From the NCBI RefSeq assembly GCF_001414055.1, contig NZ_CP013002.1, positions 762,501 through 826,500 of the forward strand: a stretch of DNA of 64,000 bases, read 5' to 3'. The DNA is from Caulobacter henricii. Its GTDB lineage: Bacteria; Pseudomonadota; Alphaproteobacteria; Caulobacterales; Caulobacteraceae. Numbering within the stretch: position 1 is the stretch's first letter; every line of letters starts with the position of its first letter. Under the pieces are notes generated by a model, which saw only the letters and a program-made list of their open reading frames with translations, did not search any database and had not been told where the DNA came from. The position numbers were made by a program, and so were the translations under genes. Positions 1 through 9,058 of this stretch are shown here, piece by piece.

Positions 1-230
1 CCCGCTAGATCCTGTGATGGATCAGACCAGTGCCCCAAGGTCTAGACAAGCTGGTGAGCGCCCGCGTTAATCTGCCGCACGACACCTTATGACTTGAGAA
101 ATAGGCGCGCGGGTTCCGCCAGAAATTTTCGAAATACTTGAGGTGTGTTTTTCAGAATTCAGCAGCGTCGTCGTTTTCGGTACTCAATTCGTGCCCGTTA
201 ACCATCACGGTTCATACGGCATAAACTGCA

Positions 231-246
231 TGGCGCAAAAACTGCA
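231..246 (+). promoter_or_regulatory. sigma-54 (-24/-12) promoter of the flagellin gene
   Basis: The bases TGGCGCAAAAACTGCA match the sigma-54 consensus TGGCACG-N4-TTGCA, with the invariant GG and GC at the correct spacing. The site lies 65-80 bp before the flagellin start, leaving an untranslated leader of about 55 nt. Class IV flagellin genes of Caulobacter are known to use sigma-54 with FlbD. I see no unambiguous FlbD site and no gene in bases 1-230. Confidence 0.75.
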
Positions 247-310
247 GGCAGGCAAAAGCCCACCGGCAGTCAAAATGACGTCGGATCTCCTCGAATAGGA
301 ACCATTCGCA

Positions 311-1132
311 ATGGCGCTGAATAGCATCAACACGAACAGCGGCGCGCTTATCGCTCTGCAAAACCTGAACACCACCAACTCGGAACTGTCGAACGTCCAG
401 CAGCGCATCAACACCGGCAAGAAGGTGGGCAGCGCCAAGGACAATGGCGCGATCTGGGCTACGGCCAAGAACCAGTCTTCGATGGCCTCCTCGCTGAACT
501 CGGTGAAGGACTCGCTGCAACGCGGTCAGTCGACCATCGATGTGGCCCTGGCCGCCGGCGACACGATCACCGACCTGCTGGGCAAGATGAAGGAAAAGGC
601 CCTGGCCGCTTCCGACACCTCGCTCAACACCGCCAGCTTCAACGCTCTGAAGTCGGACTTTGAGTCCCTGCGCGATCAGGTGACCAAGGCCGCCACGAAC
701 GCCAAGTTCAATGGCGTCAGCATCGCTGATGGCACCACCACCAAGCTGACCTTCCTGGCCAACCAGGACGGCTCGGGCTTCACCATCAACGCCAAGACCC
801 TCTCGCTGGCCGGTATCGGCCTGACGACCACCTCGACCTTCGCTGACGCTACCGCTGCCAAGACCATGATCGCCACGGTGACCACGGCCCTGCAGACGGC
901 GACCAACAAGCTGGCCTCGCTGGGCACCAGCTCGGTCGGCCTGGACACCCACCTGACCTTCGTCGGCAAGCTGCAAGACAGCCTCGACGCCGGTGTGGGC
1001 AATCTGGTTGATGCTGACCTGGCCAAGGAAAGCGCCAAGCTGCAGTCGCTGCAAACCAAGCAGCAGCTGGGCGTGCAGGCGCTGTCGATTGCCAACCAGG
1101 CATCGTCCTCGATCCTGAGCCTGTTCCGCTAA
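311..1132 (+). CDS. flagellin
   Basis: This 273-residue protein is a structural subunit of the flagellar filament, exported by the flagellar type III system without a cleaved signal. It has the conserved flagellin N-terminus ([19 protein letters not shown]) and a C-terminus ending in a hydrophobic heptad helix ([12 protein letters not shown]). These D0/D1 segments form the coiled-coil core, and the variable middle is short, as in the Caulobacter flagellins of the same length. There is no cysteine. An AGGAACC stretch precedes the ATG. The gene stands alone between a sigma-54 promoter and a strong terminator, as expected for one copy of a dispersed flagellin family. Which paralogue (fljJ-fljO) it is cannot be told. 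In Caulobacter the flagellin leader is a target of FlbT; the leader here could serve that role. Confidence 0.96.
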   Translation: MALNSINTNSGALIALQNLNTTNSELSNVQQRINTGKKVGSAKDNGAIWATAKNQSSMASSLNSVKDSLQRGQSTIDVALAAGDTITDLLGKMKEKALAASDTSLNTASFNALKSDFESLRDQVTKAATNAKFNGVSIADGTTTKLTFLANQDGSGFTINAKTLSLAGIGLTTTSTFADATAAKTMIATVTTALQTATNKLASLGTSSVGLDTHLTFVGKLQDSLDAGVGNLVDADLAKESAKLQSLQTKQQLGVQALSIANQASSSILSLFR

Positions 1133-1153
1133 AGACAAGCGGATAAGAGACGG

Positions 1154-1183
1154 AAAGGGCGGGTCCTCGGACCCGCCCTTTTT
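1154..1183 (+). terminator. Rho-independent terminator of the flagellin gene
   Basis: A perfect 12-bp stem (AAAGGGCGGGTC with its complement) and a 4-nt loop are followed by a T run. It begins 22 nt after the flagellin stop. The AAA/TTT flanks let it also work for the convergent esterase gene. Confidence 0.9.
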
Positions 1184-1186
1184 CGT

Positions 1187-2080
1187 TCAGGGCAGCAGGT
1201 TGCGGCGGAGCGCCGGAAACAGCCCGGCCAGGGCCTTTGCCACTTCGGCCGAGACCTGATCGGCCCCTGCCGGGCCCAGATGGGTATAGTCGAAGGCGAG
1301 CTTGGGCGTGCCCATGGGTTCGTCGGCAGCGGTCGGCGGCGGGGCAGGTGGAGCAGGGGGGGCAGGTGGAGGCGGAGCGGTTCCGGGGACCACCGGCTCA
1401 TAGGCCTTGACGCTGATCGTCGTACCACTGCGCGCCGCCTCGACCACGGCGACCGGCGGCGGGACCTGAGCCAGGTCCAGGGCCGCGACAGGGCCCATGG
1501 CCTGGACGGAGGCGAAGCTCTGGGCATGCAGATCGATCAGCGGCACGTTCAGGGTAGCAGCCACCTCTCGGATAGCCTGCGCCCAGGGCCCCAGGTCGTC
1601 GAGCAGCTTGCCATCCTTGAACTGGCGACGGGTCAGGGGCGTGACCAGCACCGGCTGGCCGCCCGCCGCGCGGACGTCCTCGACATAGCGCTTGAGATTG
1701 GCCGGAAACTCGGTGGCCAGGTCCGTGGATCGTCCGGGCTTGCCGGGCTGATCATTGTGACCGAACTGGATCAGCACATAGGTGTCCGCAAACCCCCCGG
1801 AGCGGATCTCGTGCAGGGCGAGGGCCCAGGAGCCTTCGGCCCTGTAGCTGCCGCTGGAACGGCCCCCGCGCGCCAGGTTGATGCAGCCGATCACCGAGGT
1901 CACGTGCCGCGCACAGAAGCTGCCGCCCCAACCACTTTGCACAGCGGTCGTGGAGTCGCCGATCAGCACGATCTTGGCGGCCTTGAAGACGGGGGGATCG
2001 ATCCCGGCCGTTGTCTGGGCCTGAGTGGCCGATGCGGCGGCCAACAGCCCTGTGGTCAGGGCCAGGGCTTTCAGGATCAT
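1187..2080 (-). CDS. secreted SGNH/GDSL acetylesterase (rhamnogalacturonan acetylesterase type)
   Basis: This is a predicted periplasmic or secreted carbohydrate O-acetylesterase of about 297 residues. I chose the internal ATG because it follows a GGAGG and opens a Sec signal peptide (MILKALALTTGLLAAASATQAQ). The catalytic blocks of the CE12-like SGNH family are visible: GDST with the nucleophile serine, the block II glycine in ARGGRSS, GHND in block III, and a C-terminal DYTHLG holding the Asp/His pair. A proline-rich stretch (about 14 prolines) sits before the last block and is unusual. It lies 74 nt downstream of a GH43 gene on the same strand, so the two probably form an operon that deacetylates and trims a plant polysaccharide. 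The exact substrate (acetylxylan or pectin) is not determined. Confidence 0.85.
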   Translation of the reverse strand: MILKALALTTGLLAAASATQAQTTAGIDPPVFKAAKIVLIGDSTTAVQSGWGGSFCARHVTSVIGCINLARGGRSSGSYRAEGSWALALHEIRSGGFADTYVLIQFGHNDQPGKPGRSTDLATEFPANLKRYVEDVRAAGGQPVLVTPLTRRQFKDGKLLDDLGPWAQAIREVAATLNVPLIDLHAQSFASVQAMGPVAALDLAQVPPPVAVVEAARSGTTISVKAYEPVVPGTAPPPPAPPAPPAPPPTAADEPMGTPKLAFDYTHLGPAGADQVSAEVAKALAGLFPALRRNLLP

Positions 2081-2154
2081 TCCAAACCTCCATCTTCCCG
2101 GTGACGGCCGGGACCCAGATTCATCCAGAGCGGTTGCGGACTTCACCCGGGCTC

Positions 2155-3777
2155 TCAATCCAGCGCGCGATACCGGAAGTTCCGGAACCGCGCCGAGCCC
2201 TTGCCGGCGGCGTACAGGCCGGGTTTGAGCATCAGGAAACCGCCGCGCACATTATGGTGGTAGCCGCTGACCTCCATGCCCCGGTCAAACCGTTTCCAGG
2301 TCGTTCCGCCGTCTCCGCTGGTGTGGAAGCTGACGATGTGGCGGGTATTGCGCAGCCGCATCAGCATCTTGGCGCCATGCGGATTGGCCGGGCGACCGCG
2401 CTCGATGCCGTACTGGTGGGTGACGAAGTTCTTGGCGTCGAACCCCAGGCCGCAATAGAGCTGGCGGTCATAGAACAGGATCAGGCCGGCGCGGGTTTCG
2501 GGCTCGATCTCGATCTCGCACTCGATCTCATAGGCCTGGTCGCCATTGACGAAGATCAGGGGCGAGCCGCTGCTGGGGGCCTCGCCTGCGCCCTTCAGGG
2601 TCAGGACGCCGTCCTTGCGGCTGATGCGGTCGGCCTCGCCCGGTTTGGGGTCGAAGAAGTTCCACTGCACGCCCAGCTTGTCGGTGGTGAAGTCGTCTGA
2701 CAGGGCCATGCCGTGCGGGCCAGGCTTGCCGCCTTTTGGCTTGCGCATGGGCTTGGCCAGATCGCCGCCGCCGATGTCGAACCAGCCGTCCTTCGTCCAG
2801 GTGACCGGAGCCAGCAGGGTCTGGCGGCCCAGGGTATAAAAGCCGTTTTCATAGCCGTGATAGACGGTCCACCAGTCGCCGCCGGGGCCCTCGACCAGGG
2901 TGGCGTGGCCGCGCGACCACCATTTCTCGGCATTGTCGACGGTCCGGACCAGCGGGTTGCGCGGATGGTCTTCCCAGGGCCCTGCCAGGGATTTGGCGCG
3001 GGCGACGATGACCATGTGGCCGGTCGGCGGGCCGGCGGTGCCGCCCACGGCGGTGACCAGGTAGTAGTAGTCGCCCTTCTTCATCACCTTGGGGCCTTCG
3101 GGCGAGAAGCCCTCGACGTCCCAGTCGTCGGGATAGCGCCACGGATCATAGACGTGCTCGGGCTTGCCGACGGTCGACAGGCCGTCGGGAGCCAGCTGGA
3201 TGCGGTCGCCGCCCGACAGGAACAGCCAGCGCACGCCCTGCTCGTCGACCACATGGCCGGGATCGATATAGCGGGGCAGTTTCAGGTCGATCGGCTCTGA
3301 CCACGGCCCCTCGATCCGGTCGGCCCAAATCACATAGCTGGTGTTGTTGCCCGGAAACTTGGCCGGAATGTAGATGTAGTAGCGGCCCTGGTGCTTGCAG
3401 ATTTCCGGGGCCCAGACCGAGCCGATATTGGCCTTCAGGCTGGCCACCACCGGGGTCCAGTTCACCAGGTCGCGGCTGTGCCAGATCAGCAGGCCCGGAT
3501 AGGCGTCGAACGAGCTGTGGGTCATGTAGTAGTTGTCTCCGTCCTTTAGGATCGACGGATCGGGCCGGTCGCCGGCCAGGATCGGGTTGAGGAAGGTCCC
3601 GTTACCCAGATCGGCCTTGCGCTGGCCCTCTATGCCGCGGGCCCAGGTCGGCACACCTGCAGGGGCTGGACCGGGCAGAGTGCCCATCTGGGCAGCCTGG
3701 CCGGCAGCGGGAACGGCGCTGACGGCGGCTCCGGTCAGGAGGGAGCCCAGCGCTCCCCGGCGGCTGATCTGAACCAT
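2155..3777 (-). CDS. glycoside hydrolase family 43 (beta-xylosidase/arabinofuranosidase type), Tat-exported
   Basis: This 540-residue secreted enzyme is predicted to remove xylose or arabinose from xylan fragments. The N-terminus MVQISRRGALGSLLTG has a twin-arginine motif. The five-bladed GH43 propeller spans about residues 60-350. It has the general-base Asp73 in RPDPSIL, a modulating Asp172 in YIDPGH and the acid Glu227 in FSPEGPKV. A C-terminal beta-sandwich (about 355-540, DUF1349/GH43 C-terminal type) completes the usual bimodular length. The esterase gene follows 74 nt downstream. Upstream are copies of the TGNNACCGGTNNCA motif that is also found before the sugar transporter and the GH3 gene. 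Subfamily and substrate are inferred only from similarity to bacterial xylosidases. Confidence 0.9.
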   Translation of the reverse strand: MVQISRRGALGSLLTGAAVSAVPAAGQAAQMGTLPGPAPAGVPTWARGIEGQRKADLGNGTFLNPILAGDRPDPSILKDGDNYYMTHSSFDAYPGLLIWHSRDLVNWTPVVASLKANIGSVWAPEICKHQGRYYIYIPAKFPGNNTSYVIWADRIEGPWSEPIDLKLPRYIDPGHVVDEQGVRWLFLSGGDRIQLAPDGLSTVGKPEHVYDPWRYPDDWDVEGFSPEGPKVMKKGDYYYLVTAVGGTAGPPTGHMVIVARAKSLAGPWEDHPRNPLVRTVDNAEKWWSRGHATLVEGPGGDWWTVYHGYENGFYTLGRQTLLAPVTWTKDGWFDIGGGDLAKPMRKPKGGKPGPHGMALSDDFTTDKLGVQWNFFDPKPGEADRISRKDGVLTLKGAGEAPSSGSPLIFVNGDQAYEIECEIEIEPETRAGLILFYDRQLYCGLGFDAKNFVTHQYGIERGRPANPHGAKMLMRLRNTRHIVSFHTSGDGGTTWKRFDRGMEVSGYHHNVRGGFLMLKPGLYAAGKGSARFRNFRYRALD

Positions 3778-3832
3778 CGGCGTATCCTTCCCAAGCTCTA
3801 CAGGGCTGCGCGAACTAAGGCCGCGCTGGCGG

Positions 3833-3881
3833 TGTTACCGGTCACTAGGCGGCAGGAATCTCGTCTTGTCTACCGGTGTCA
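3833..3881. promoter_or_regulatory. LacI-type operator cluster ahead of the GH43 gene
   Basis: TGTTACCGGTCACT (3833-3846) and a second ACCGGTGTCA half (3872-3881) lie 56-104 bp upstream of the GH43 start. Each keeps the ACCGGT core and one outer arm of the motif TGNNACCGGTNNCA. Full matches occur at 5523 and 32763. Assignment as an operator is by motif recurrence only. Confidence 0.6.
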
Positions 3882-3941
3882 TCAGCGAGATTTGCCGATA
3901 ACGCTGTCATGGCTGGACTGGGCAGTGAAGGTGGCGACCAT

Positions 3942-3975
3942 AGAAAAACGCCCGGAAGCGGGGCCTCCGGGCGTT
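3942..3975 (-). terminator. Rho-independent terminator of the MFS transporter
   Basis: Read on the minus strand, a 10-bp perfect stem (AACGCCCGGA and its complement) is followed by a run of T. It starts about 33 nt beyond the transporter stop and separates it from the GH43 operon. Confidence 0.9.
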
Positions 3976-4007
3976 CAGTGTGGGGCTCGCCCCCGCAGGG
4001 TGGTGGG

Positions 4008-5444
4008 TTACCCCACCATGTCTTCCAGCTCGGTGCCGCGGGTTTCCTTGATCAGCTTCTGGACCAGGAAGAACGAGACCACGGCGCTGACCGCATAGAA
4101 GCCGTAGGTCAGGGGCAGGCTGAGGGCGGCCAGGGCCGGAAAGCTGACCGAGATGGCGAAGTTGGCGATCCACTGGGCGAAGCCGGCGACGGCCAGGGCC
4201 GAGCCGCGCATCTGGTTGGGGAACATCTCGCCCAGCATGACCCACATGACCGGGCCCCAGCTGAGGTTGAAGAACACCACATAGGCATTGGCCGCGACCA
4301 GGGCGATCAGGCCGACATTGTCCGCCAGCTGCAGCGACCCATCCACCGTGGTGGCGGTCGAGAAGCACCAGGTCAGGACACCAAGGGTCACGGCCATGCC
4401 CGCCGAGCCGATCAGCAGCAGGGGCTTGCGGCCGATCTTGTCGATCAGGGCGATGGCGGCCAGGCAGGCCACGATCGACAGGGTGCCCGACAGGATGTTG
4501 ATCTTCAGGCTGTCGTCCTCGGTGAAGCCGACCGACTGCCAGAGCACCGACCCGTAGTAGAAGACGATATTGATGCCGACCAGCTGCTGGAACACGGCCA
4601 GGACCAGGCCGGCCCAGACGATCGCGCGGATCTTCCGGGTGGCGGGGTCCAGCAGGTCCGAGAAGGTCGGCTTGCGGTCAGCCGACAGGGAGGCGCGGAT
4701 CTCGGCCACCTTGCGGTCGCCCTGGCCTTCGCCGAACAGGCGCGACAGGATTTTCGAGGCCTCGGCCTCCTTGCCCTTGGCCACCAGATAGCGCGGGCTT
4801 TCCGGGATCGAGAGCAGGCTGAAGAAGAAGATCGCGGCCGGGATGACTTGCATCCAGAACATCCAGCGCCAGGCCGGGAAGCCGAGCCAGAACTCGGCGG
4901 TCGAGCTGCCGGCGGTATGGGCCAGCACATAGTTGGCCACGAACGCGCCGGTCAGGCCGGTGATGATCATGATCTGCTGCACGGACGAGAGGCGTCCACG
5001 GATATTGGCCGGGGTCACTTCCGAGATATAGACCGGGCACAGCACGCTGGCCGCGCCGACGCCCAGGCCGCCGATCAGGCGGAAGGCGATGAAGACCAGC
5101 GAGGTATCAGCCGCGCCGGTGCCGATCGCGCTGACCAGAAACAGCAGGGCCGAAATCAGCATCACCGTGCGGCGACCCCAGACGTCGGCGAGGCGGCCGG
5201 CGGCAAAGGCACCGATGGCGCAGCCGATCAGGATGGCACCGACATTCAGGCCCGTGCCCAGCTTGCTGAGATTGAAGGCGCTTTCCAGACCCTCCTGGGT
5301 GCCGTTGATGACGCCGCTGTCGTAGCCGAACATGAAGCCGCCGATCGTGGCGACGGCCACGATCGCGGCGATGAAGGTCATGTTGACCTTGCCGCCATCG
5401 GCGCTCATGCCCGGGCTCGGGCCCGCGCTGGTTACTGAAGCCAT
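4008..5444 (-). CDS. MFS sugar porter, xylose/proton symporter type
   Basis: This 478-residue inner-membrane transporter is predicted to bring a pentose or hexose into the cytoplasm with protons. It has about twelve hydrophobic segments and the sugar-porter signatures: GGFMFGYDSGVI in helix 1, GRLADVWGRR between helices 2 and 3, PESPRYLVAKGK after helix 6, and GRKPLLLIG between helices 8 and 9. A comparable xylE-like carrier belongs to the xylose regulon of C. crescentus, which makes xylose the likely substrate. The gene has its own terminator. It is transcribed away from a TonB receptor, and the shared 240-bp spacer carries a full TGTTACCGGTATCA operator. Glucose or another sugar cannot be excluded from sequence. 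Confidence 0.88.
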   Translation of the reverse strand: MASVTSAGPSPGMSADGGKVNMTFIAAIVAVATIGGFMFGYDSGVINGTQEGLESAFNLSKLGTGLNVGAILIGCAIGAFAAGRLADVWGRRTVMLISALLFLVSAIGTGAADTSLVFIAFRLIGGLGVGAASVLCPVYISEVTPANIRGRLSSVQQIMIITGLTGAFVANYVLAHTAGSSTAEFWLGFPAWRWMFWMQVIPAAIFFFSLLSIPESPRYLVAKGKEAEASKILSRLFGEGQGDRKVAEIRASLSADRKPTFSDLLDPATRKIRAIVWAGLVLAVFQQLVGINIVFYYGSVLWQSVGFTEDDSLKINILSGTLSIVACLAAIALIDKIGRKPLLLIGSAGMAVTLGVLTWCFSTATTVDGSLQLADNVGLIALVAANAYVVFFNLSWGPVMWVMLGEMFPNQMRGSALAVAGFAQWIANFAISVSFPALAALSLPLTYGFYAVSAVVSFFLVQKLIKETRGTELEDMVG

Positions 5445-5522
5445 TGTTTCCTCCCCGTGGCCCGAGGGCCGTGTTCAACCCCGGAGCGGCCTTAATGAAG
5501 CGCTCCTTGCCGGCGACCTTAG

Positions 5523-5536
5523 TGTTACCGGTATCA
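5523..5536. promoter_or_regulatory. LacI-type operator TGTTACCGGTATCA between transporter and TonB receptor
   Basis: This is a full match to TGNNACCGGTNNCA, 79 bp upstream of the MFS start and about 150 bp upstream of the receptor. It could control both directions. The same core is found ahead of the GH43 gene (3833) and the GH3 gene (32763). Confidence 0.65.
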
Positions 5537-5684
5537 GCACGCAAGCGGCGGCATGGGATCACACCGACCGCGACTCGCGCTGACGAAGGGTCAGCCTAGT
5601 GCGTTTGTCCGGCGTACCGAAGGCGCGGGTCTTGGCGTGGGCGGTTGTGTCCGGGGCGCCGCATAAACCCGCAGAAGCGAAACA

Positions 5685-7976
5685 TTGCCGAAAAGACATT
5701 TGCTACCATTTGAAGCTCAGGCTTTAGCCGGGCGTCCTGCACCGGCGCGTCCGCGACGGCGGGCCAAATGGGATTTTGCCTTGCGCTTGAACACTAAGCT
5801 CCTCGCCGCCGCCGCTGCGCTCGTCCTGCCTGGTACGGCCCTGGCCCAGGCCCCCGCCAGCCCGGGGGTCCGTCCACCGGCCAAGCCTGAAGCCGCCACC
5901 GCCGTCGAGGGCGTGACCGTGACCAGCGATGCCACGGCCATGCGCACCTCGATCGACCGCCGCAGCTACAGCGTCGCCAATGACCTGTCGGCCCGCACCG
6001 GATCCATCGCCGATGCCCTGCGCAACATCCCCTCGGTCGAGGTCGATGTTCAGGGCAATATCAGCCTGCGCGGCGATGCCAATGTCACCATCCTGATCGA
6101 CGGCAAGCCGTCGGGCATGTTCAGCGGCGACGGCAAGGCCGATGCCCTGCAGCAACTGCCCGCCGACCAGATCGACCGGGTCGAGGTGATGACCAACCCC
6201 TCGGCCGCCTTCCGTCCGGATGGCACGGCCGGGATCATCAACCTGGTGACCAAGAAGACGCGCAAGGCCGGCGGCAATGGCTCGGTGCGCCTCAATGCCA
6301 GCAGCGACGGTCGCTACAACGGCGGGGTCAGCGGGTCCTTCAACCAGGACAAGCTTAGCCTGTCGGGCGATGTCGGCTATCGGCATGACGCGCAGAAGTT
6401 CCGCTCCAGCAGCGAGCGTGCGACCCGCGCCCTCGCCACGGCCCCCTGGCTGGAAAGCATTCAGAAGAGCCTGGCGGAAGGGGACGGCGACTCGCTGAAC
6501 CTGCGCGGGAATCTTGACTACGACCTCGACGCCAAGACCCGGGTCAGTGGCGAGCTCCGCTATCGCGGCATGGCCATGGACATGGACAGCACCGAGACCT
6601 TCCAGGGCAAGACCGCTGCGGGGATCGTCAACCGCAGCTACCAACGTGCGTCGAACTTCAAGATGGATCGGGACAATGCCGAGGCCAAGGCCACCTGGCG
6701 CCGCCAGTTCAAGGGCTCGGAGCATGAACTGGTCGCCTCGGTCGGATATGAGGTCACCAACAGCGGGCGTGACCTGCGTGCCTTTACCGACAACAGTTTC
6801 ACGGCCGACGAGTACGAAACCTCGTCCTTCTCCATCGATCAGTCCCAGACCAATGTCGCTCTGGACTATTCCCGCCCTCTGGGGGGCAACGCCAAGCTGA
6901 AGACCGGGTTCGACCTCGATCTTGGCCAAAGCAACGACTATGACAATCGCGGCGCGCGGGGCCCCACCCCCGGTGGGCTGACGGTGGATCCCAGCCGCAC
7001 CAACCGCTTCGTCTATGATCAGAGCGTCTATGCGGGCTATGTCACGCTCGAGCGGCCGTTCGGCGACGTGACGGTGCAGGGCGGTCTGCGGGTCGAGCAG
7101 GTGCAGATCGACACCGACCAGATCACCAGCCGGCTGAAGAACAGCAATGACTATCTGCGCGCCTATCCGTCGCTGTTCGTCAGCTACTCGCTCAGCGATG
7201 ACCAGCAGCTGAGAGCCAATTTCAGCCGCCGGGTTCAGCGCCCCCAGGCCCAGGACCTCAATCCCTACCGGGTCTATCAGGACCCGTTCAACTTCCGGGC
7301 CGGCAACCCCGACCTCAAGCCCCAGGTCACCGACTCCTATGAGCTGGGCTGGCAGTACCGCAAGGGTCAGGCCTACTACCTGGCGACGGCCTATTACCGG
7401 CAGAGCACCAAGGGCGTCACCGATGTCGTGCGCGACCTGGGCGGCGGCGTGTTGCTGACCACCAAGGAAAACCTCGGCGAAAGCCGCAATGGCGGCCTGG
7501 AGCTCGTGGCCAATGGTCGCCTGACCTCCACGCTCACCTACAGCCTCAGCGGCAACCTGTTCTGGAACGAGATCGACGCGGCCAATCTCGGCTTTGCCAG
7601 GACGCGCTCGGGCACGGCGGTCTCGGGCCGCGGCAGTCTGAACTGGCAGGTCACACCGGCGGACTTCGTCCAGATCAGTGGCTTCACCTCGGGCAAGCGC
7701 CTGACGCCCCAGGGCCATCGCGAACCCGTGCAGATGCTGAACCTGGGCTACCGCCGCAAGGTCAGCGACAAGCTGTCGTTCGTGGTGACCGCCCAGGACG
7801 CCCTGGATACCTTCCGCGACGCAGTGATCACGGACACGCCTACCCTGCGTGACCGCACCGAACGCTTGCCGCGTATCCGGGCGCTGTTCTTTGGCCTGAC
7901 CTACAATTTCGGCGGCGGCAGGCCGCGCCCGCAGGGCTTCGATTTTGATACCGGAGCAACGCCGGTCGGCGGGTAG
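5685..7976 (+). CDS. TonB-dependent outer-membrane receptor
   Basis: This is an outer-membrane beta-barrel of up to 763 residues, predicted to import a ligand using TonB energy. An N-terminal signal (LLAAAAALVLPGTALAQ) is followed by a plug domain (about 85-200: SIADALRNIPSVEVDVQGNI, then RVEVMTNPSAAF and GTAGIINLVTKK). The barrel ends with a compact C-terminal strand (FFGLTYNFGG). The given ATG adds about 35 basic residues before the signal peptide, so translation may really begin at one of the TTG codons near 5781-5787; the start is uncertain. It is divergent from the MFS transporter and shares its ACCGGT operator, which suggests an oligosaccharide ligand. This plug type is also used for iron chelates, so the ligand is not fixed. 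Confidence 0.88.
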   Translation: MPKRHLLPFEAQALAGRPAPARPRRRAKWDFALRLNTKLLAAAAALVLPGTALAQAPASPGVRPPAKPEAATAVEGVTVTSDATAMRTSIDRRSYSVANDLSARTGSIADALRNIPSVEVDVQGNISLRGDANVTILIDGKPSGMFSGDGKADALQQLPADQIDRVEVMTNPSAAFRPDGTAGIINLVTKKTRKAGGNGSVRLNASSDGRYNGGVSGSFNQDKLSLSGDVGYRHDAQKFRSSSERATRALATAPWLESIQKSLAEGDGDSLNLRGNLDYDLDAKTRVSGELRYRGMAMDMDSTETFQGKTAAGIVNRSYQRASNFKMDRDNAEAKATWRRQFKGSEHELVASVGYEVTNSGRDLRAFTDNSFTADEYETSSFSIDQSQTNVALDYSRPLGGNAKLKTGFDLDLGQSNDYDNRGARGPTPGGLTVDPSRTNRFVYDQSVYAGYVTLERPFGDVTVQGGLRVEQVQIDTDQITSRLKNSNDYLRAYPSLFVSYSLSDDQQLRANFSRRVQRPQAQDLNPYRVYQDPFNFRAGNPDLKPQVTDSYELGWQYRKGQAYYLATAYYRQSTKGVTDVVRDLGGGVLLTTKENLGESRNGGLELVANGRLTSTLTYSLSGNLFWNEIDAANLGFARTRSGTAVSGRGSLNWQVTPADFVQISGFTSGKRLTPQGHREPVQMLNLGYRRKVSDKLSFVVTAQDALDTFRDAVITDTPTLRDRTERLPRIRALFFGLTYNFGGGRPRPQGFDFDTGATPVGG

Positions 7977-7985
7977 GGACCTGTC

Positions 7986-8032
7986 GGCATGGAACCGGGC
8001 GGCGCGACTGTGACGCCGCCCGGTTCCATGCC
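7986..8032. terminator. 19-bp perfect hairpin between the TonB receptor and corA
   Basis: Two perfectly complementary 19-nt arms (starting GGCATGGAACCGG) flank a 9-nt loop, 10 nt after the receptor stop. No T run follows, so termination efficiency is uncertain. An mRNA 3'-end stabiliser is an alternative. Confidence 0.6.
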
Positions 8033-8067
8033 ATAGGGCGACCCTCAAGACAGGTGCGGGAGCGTGC

Positions 8068-9036
8068 ATGAGCGTCGTTGCGGCCATCGCCTATGTGGAC
8101 GGACTGAGGTCGCGCGAGCTAAGACTCGACACCCCGGAGGATCTCGTCCCGCGCGACGGCGAGTTCGTCTGGATCGGTCTGGTCGAGCCGGAAGCGGCCG
8201 AGCTCGTGACCTTGCAGAAGGTGTTTGGCCTCCATCCCTTGGCGGTCGAGGACGCCCTTCACGCCCGTCAGATGCCCAAGGTGAATCTCTATGGCGACGA
8301 GCTGTTCGTCGTCGCCAAGACCGCCCAGCTGGTCGAGGGCCGTATCGAGTACGGCGAGACCGACATCTTCGTGGGCCCCAATCACCTGATCACCGTGCGG
8401 CACGGCTCGGCCCGGGCCCATACCGAGCTGCGCCAACATCTGGAGGCGACGCCCCGGCTGCTGGCCCATGGCGGTGACTATGTCCTGCATGCCGTGCTCG
8501 ACTTCATCGTCGACGGCTATCTGCCGATCGTCGATGCGATCGACGACGAGATGGCCGAGATGGAACGGCGGGCCCTGGACGCCTTCCTCAGCCGCAATGA
8601 GGTGGCCCGGATCTTCACCCTGCGGCGCGAACTGATGCGGTTCCGCAAGCTGCTCGGCCCCATGGAACAGGTGGCCAGCGAGCTGGAACACCACGAGATG
8701 CCGTGCATCGATGCCGAGGTGAAACCCTATTTCCGCGACGTGCGCGACCACATTGCTAGGGTGGCCTCCCTGGTTGAAGGCCTGCGCGACGTGCTGACCT
8801 CGGTGTTTGAGGTCAGCTCCCTGCTGGAGCAGCAGCGCCAGGGCGTGATCACCCGCCAGCTGGCGGCCTGGGCCGCCATGCTGGCTGTCCCGACCGCCAT
8901 TGCCGGCATCTATGGCATGAACTTCGAGCACATGCCCGAGCTGAGCTGGACCTACGGCTATCCCGTCGCGCTCGGCGTGATCGTCGGGGTCTGCCTGCTG
9001 CTCTACTGGCGCTTCAAGCGCGCCAGGTGGCTTTGA
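8068..9036 (+). CDS. corA: CorA-family divalent cation transporter
   Basis: This 322-residue protein is an inner-membrane Mg2+/Co2+ (or Zn2+) channel. A long soluble alpha/beta and coiled-coil N-terminal domain is followed by two C-terminal membrane helices. The diagnostic selectivity motif GMN occurs in IYGMNFEHMPE, just after the first helix, and a basic tail (RFKRARWL) ends the second. Length and order fit the family (about 320). A GGGAG Shine-Dalgarno sequence lies 7 nt before the ATG. It stands alone between a hairpin and a convergent GST gene. Which ion it carries cannot be decided from the motif. Confidence 0.95.
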   Translation: MSVVAAIAYVDGLRSRELRLDTPEDLVPRDGEFVWIGLVEPEAAELVTLQKVFGLHPLAVEDALHARQMPKVNLYGDELFVVAKTAQLVEGRIEYGETDIFVGPNHLITVRHGSARAHTELRQHLEATPRLLAHGGDYVLHAVLDFIVDGYLPIVDAIDDEMAEMERRALDAFLSRNEVARIFTLRRELMRFRKLLGPMEQVASELEHHEMPCIDAEVKPYFRDVRDHIARVASLVEGLRDVLTSVFEVSSLLEQQRQGVITRQLAAWAAMLAVPTAIAGIYGMNFEHMPELSWTYGYPVALGVIVGVCLLLYWRFKRARWL

Positions 9037-9058
9037 AGAGCAGGTCTGTACCCCGGGA

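Noticed and set aside
212..1138. 308-codon frame antisense to flagellin
   Set aside because: It covers exactly the flagellin gene on the other strand and shows no recognisable domain. Flagellin has a promoter, ribosome site and terminator.
5724..8087. 787-codon minus-strand frame opposite the TonB receptor
   Set aside because: It is antisense to a receptor with clear plug and barrel motifs. Its composition is typical of shadow frames.
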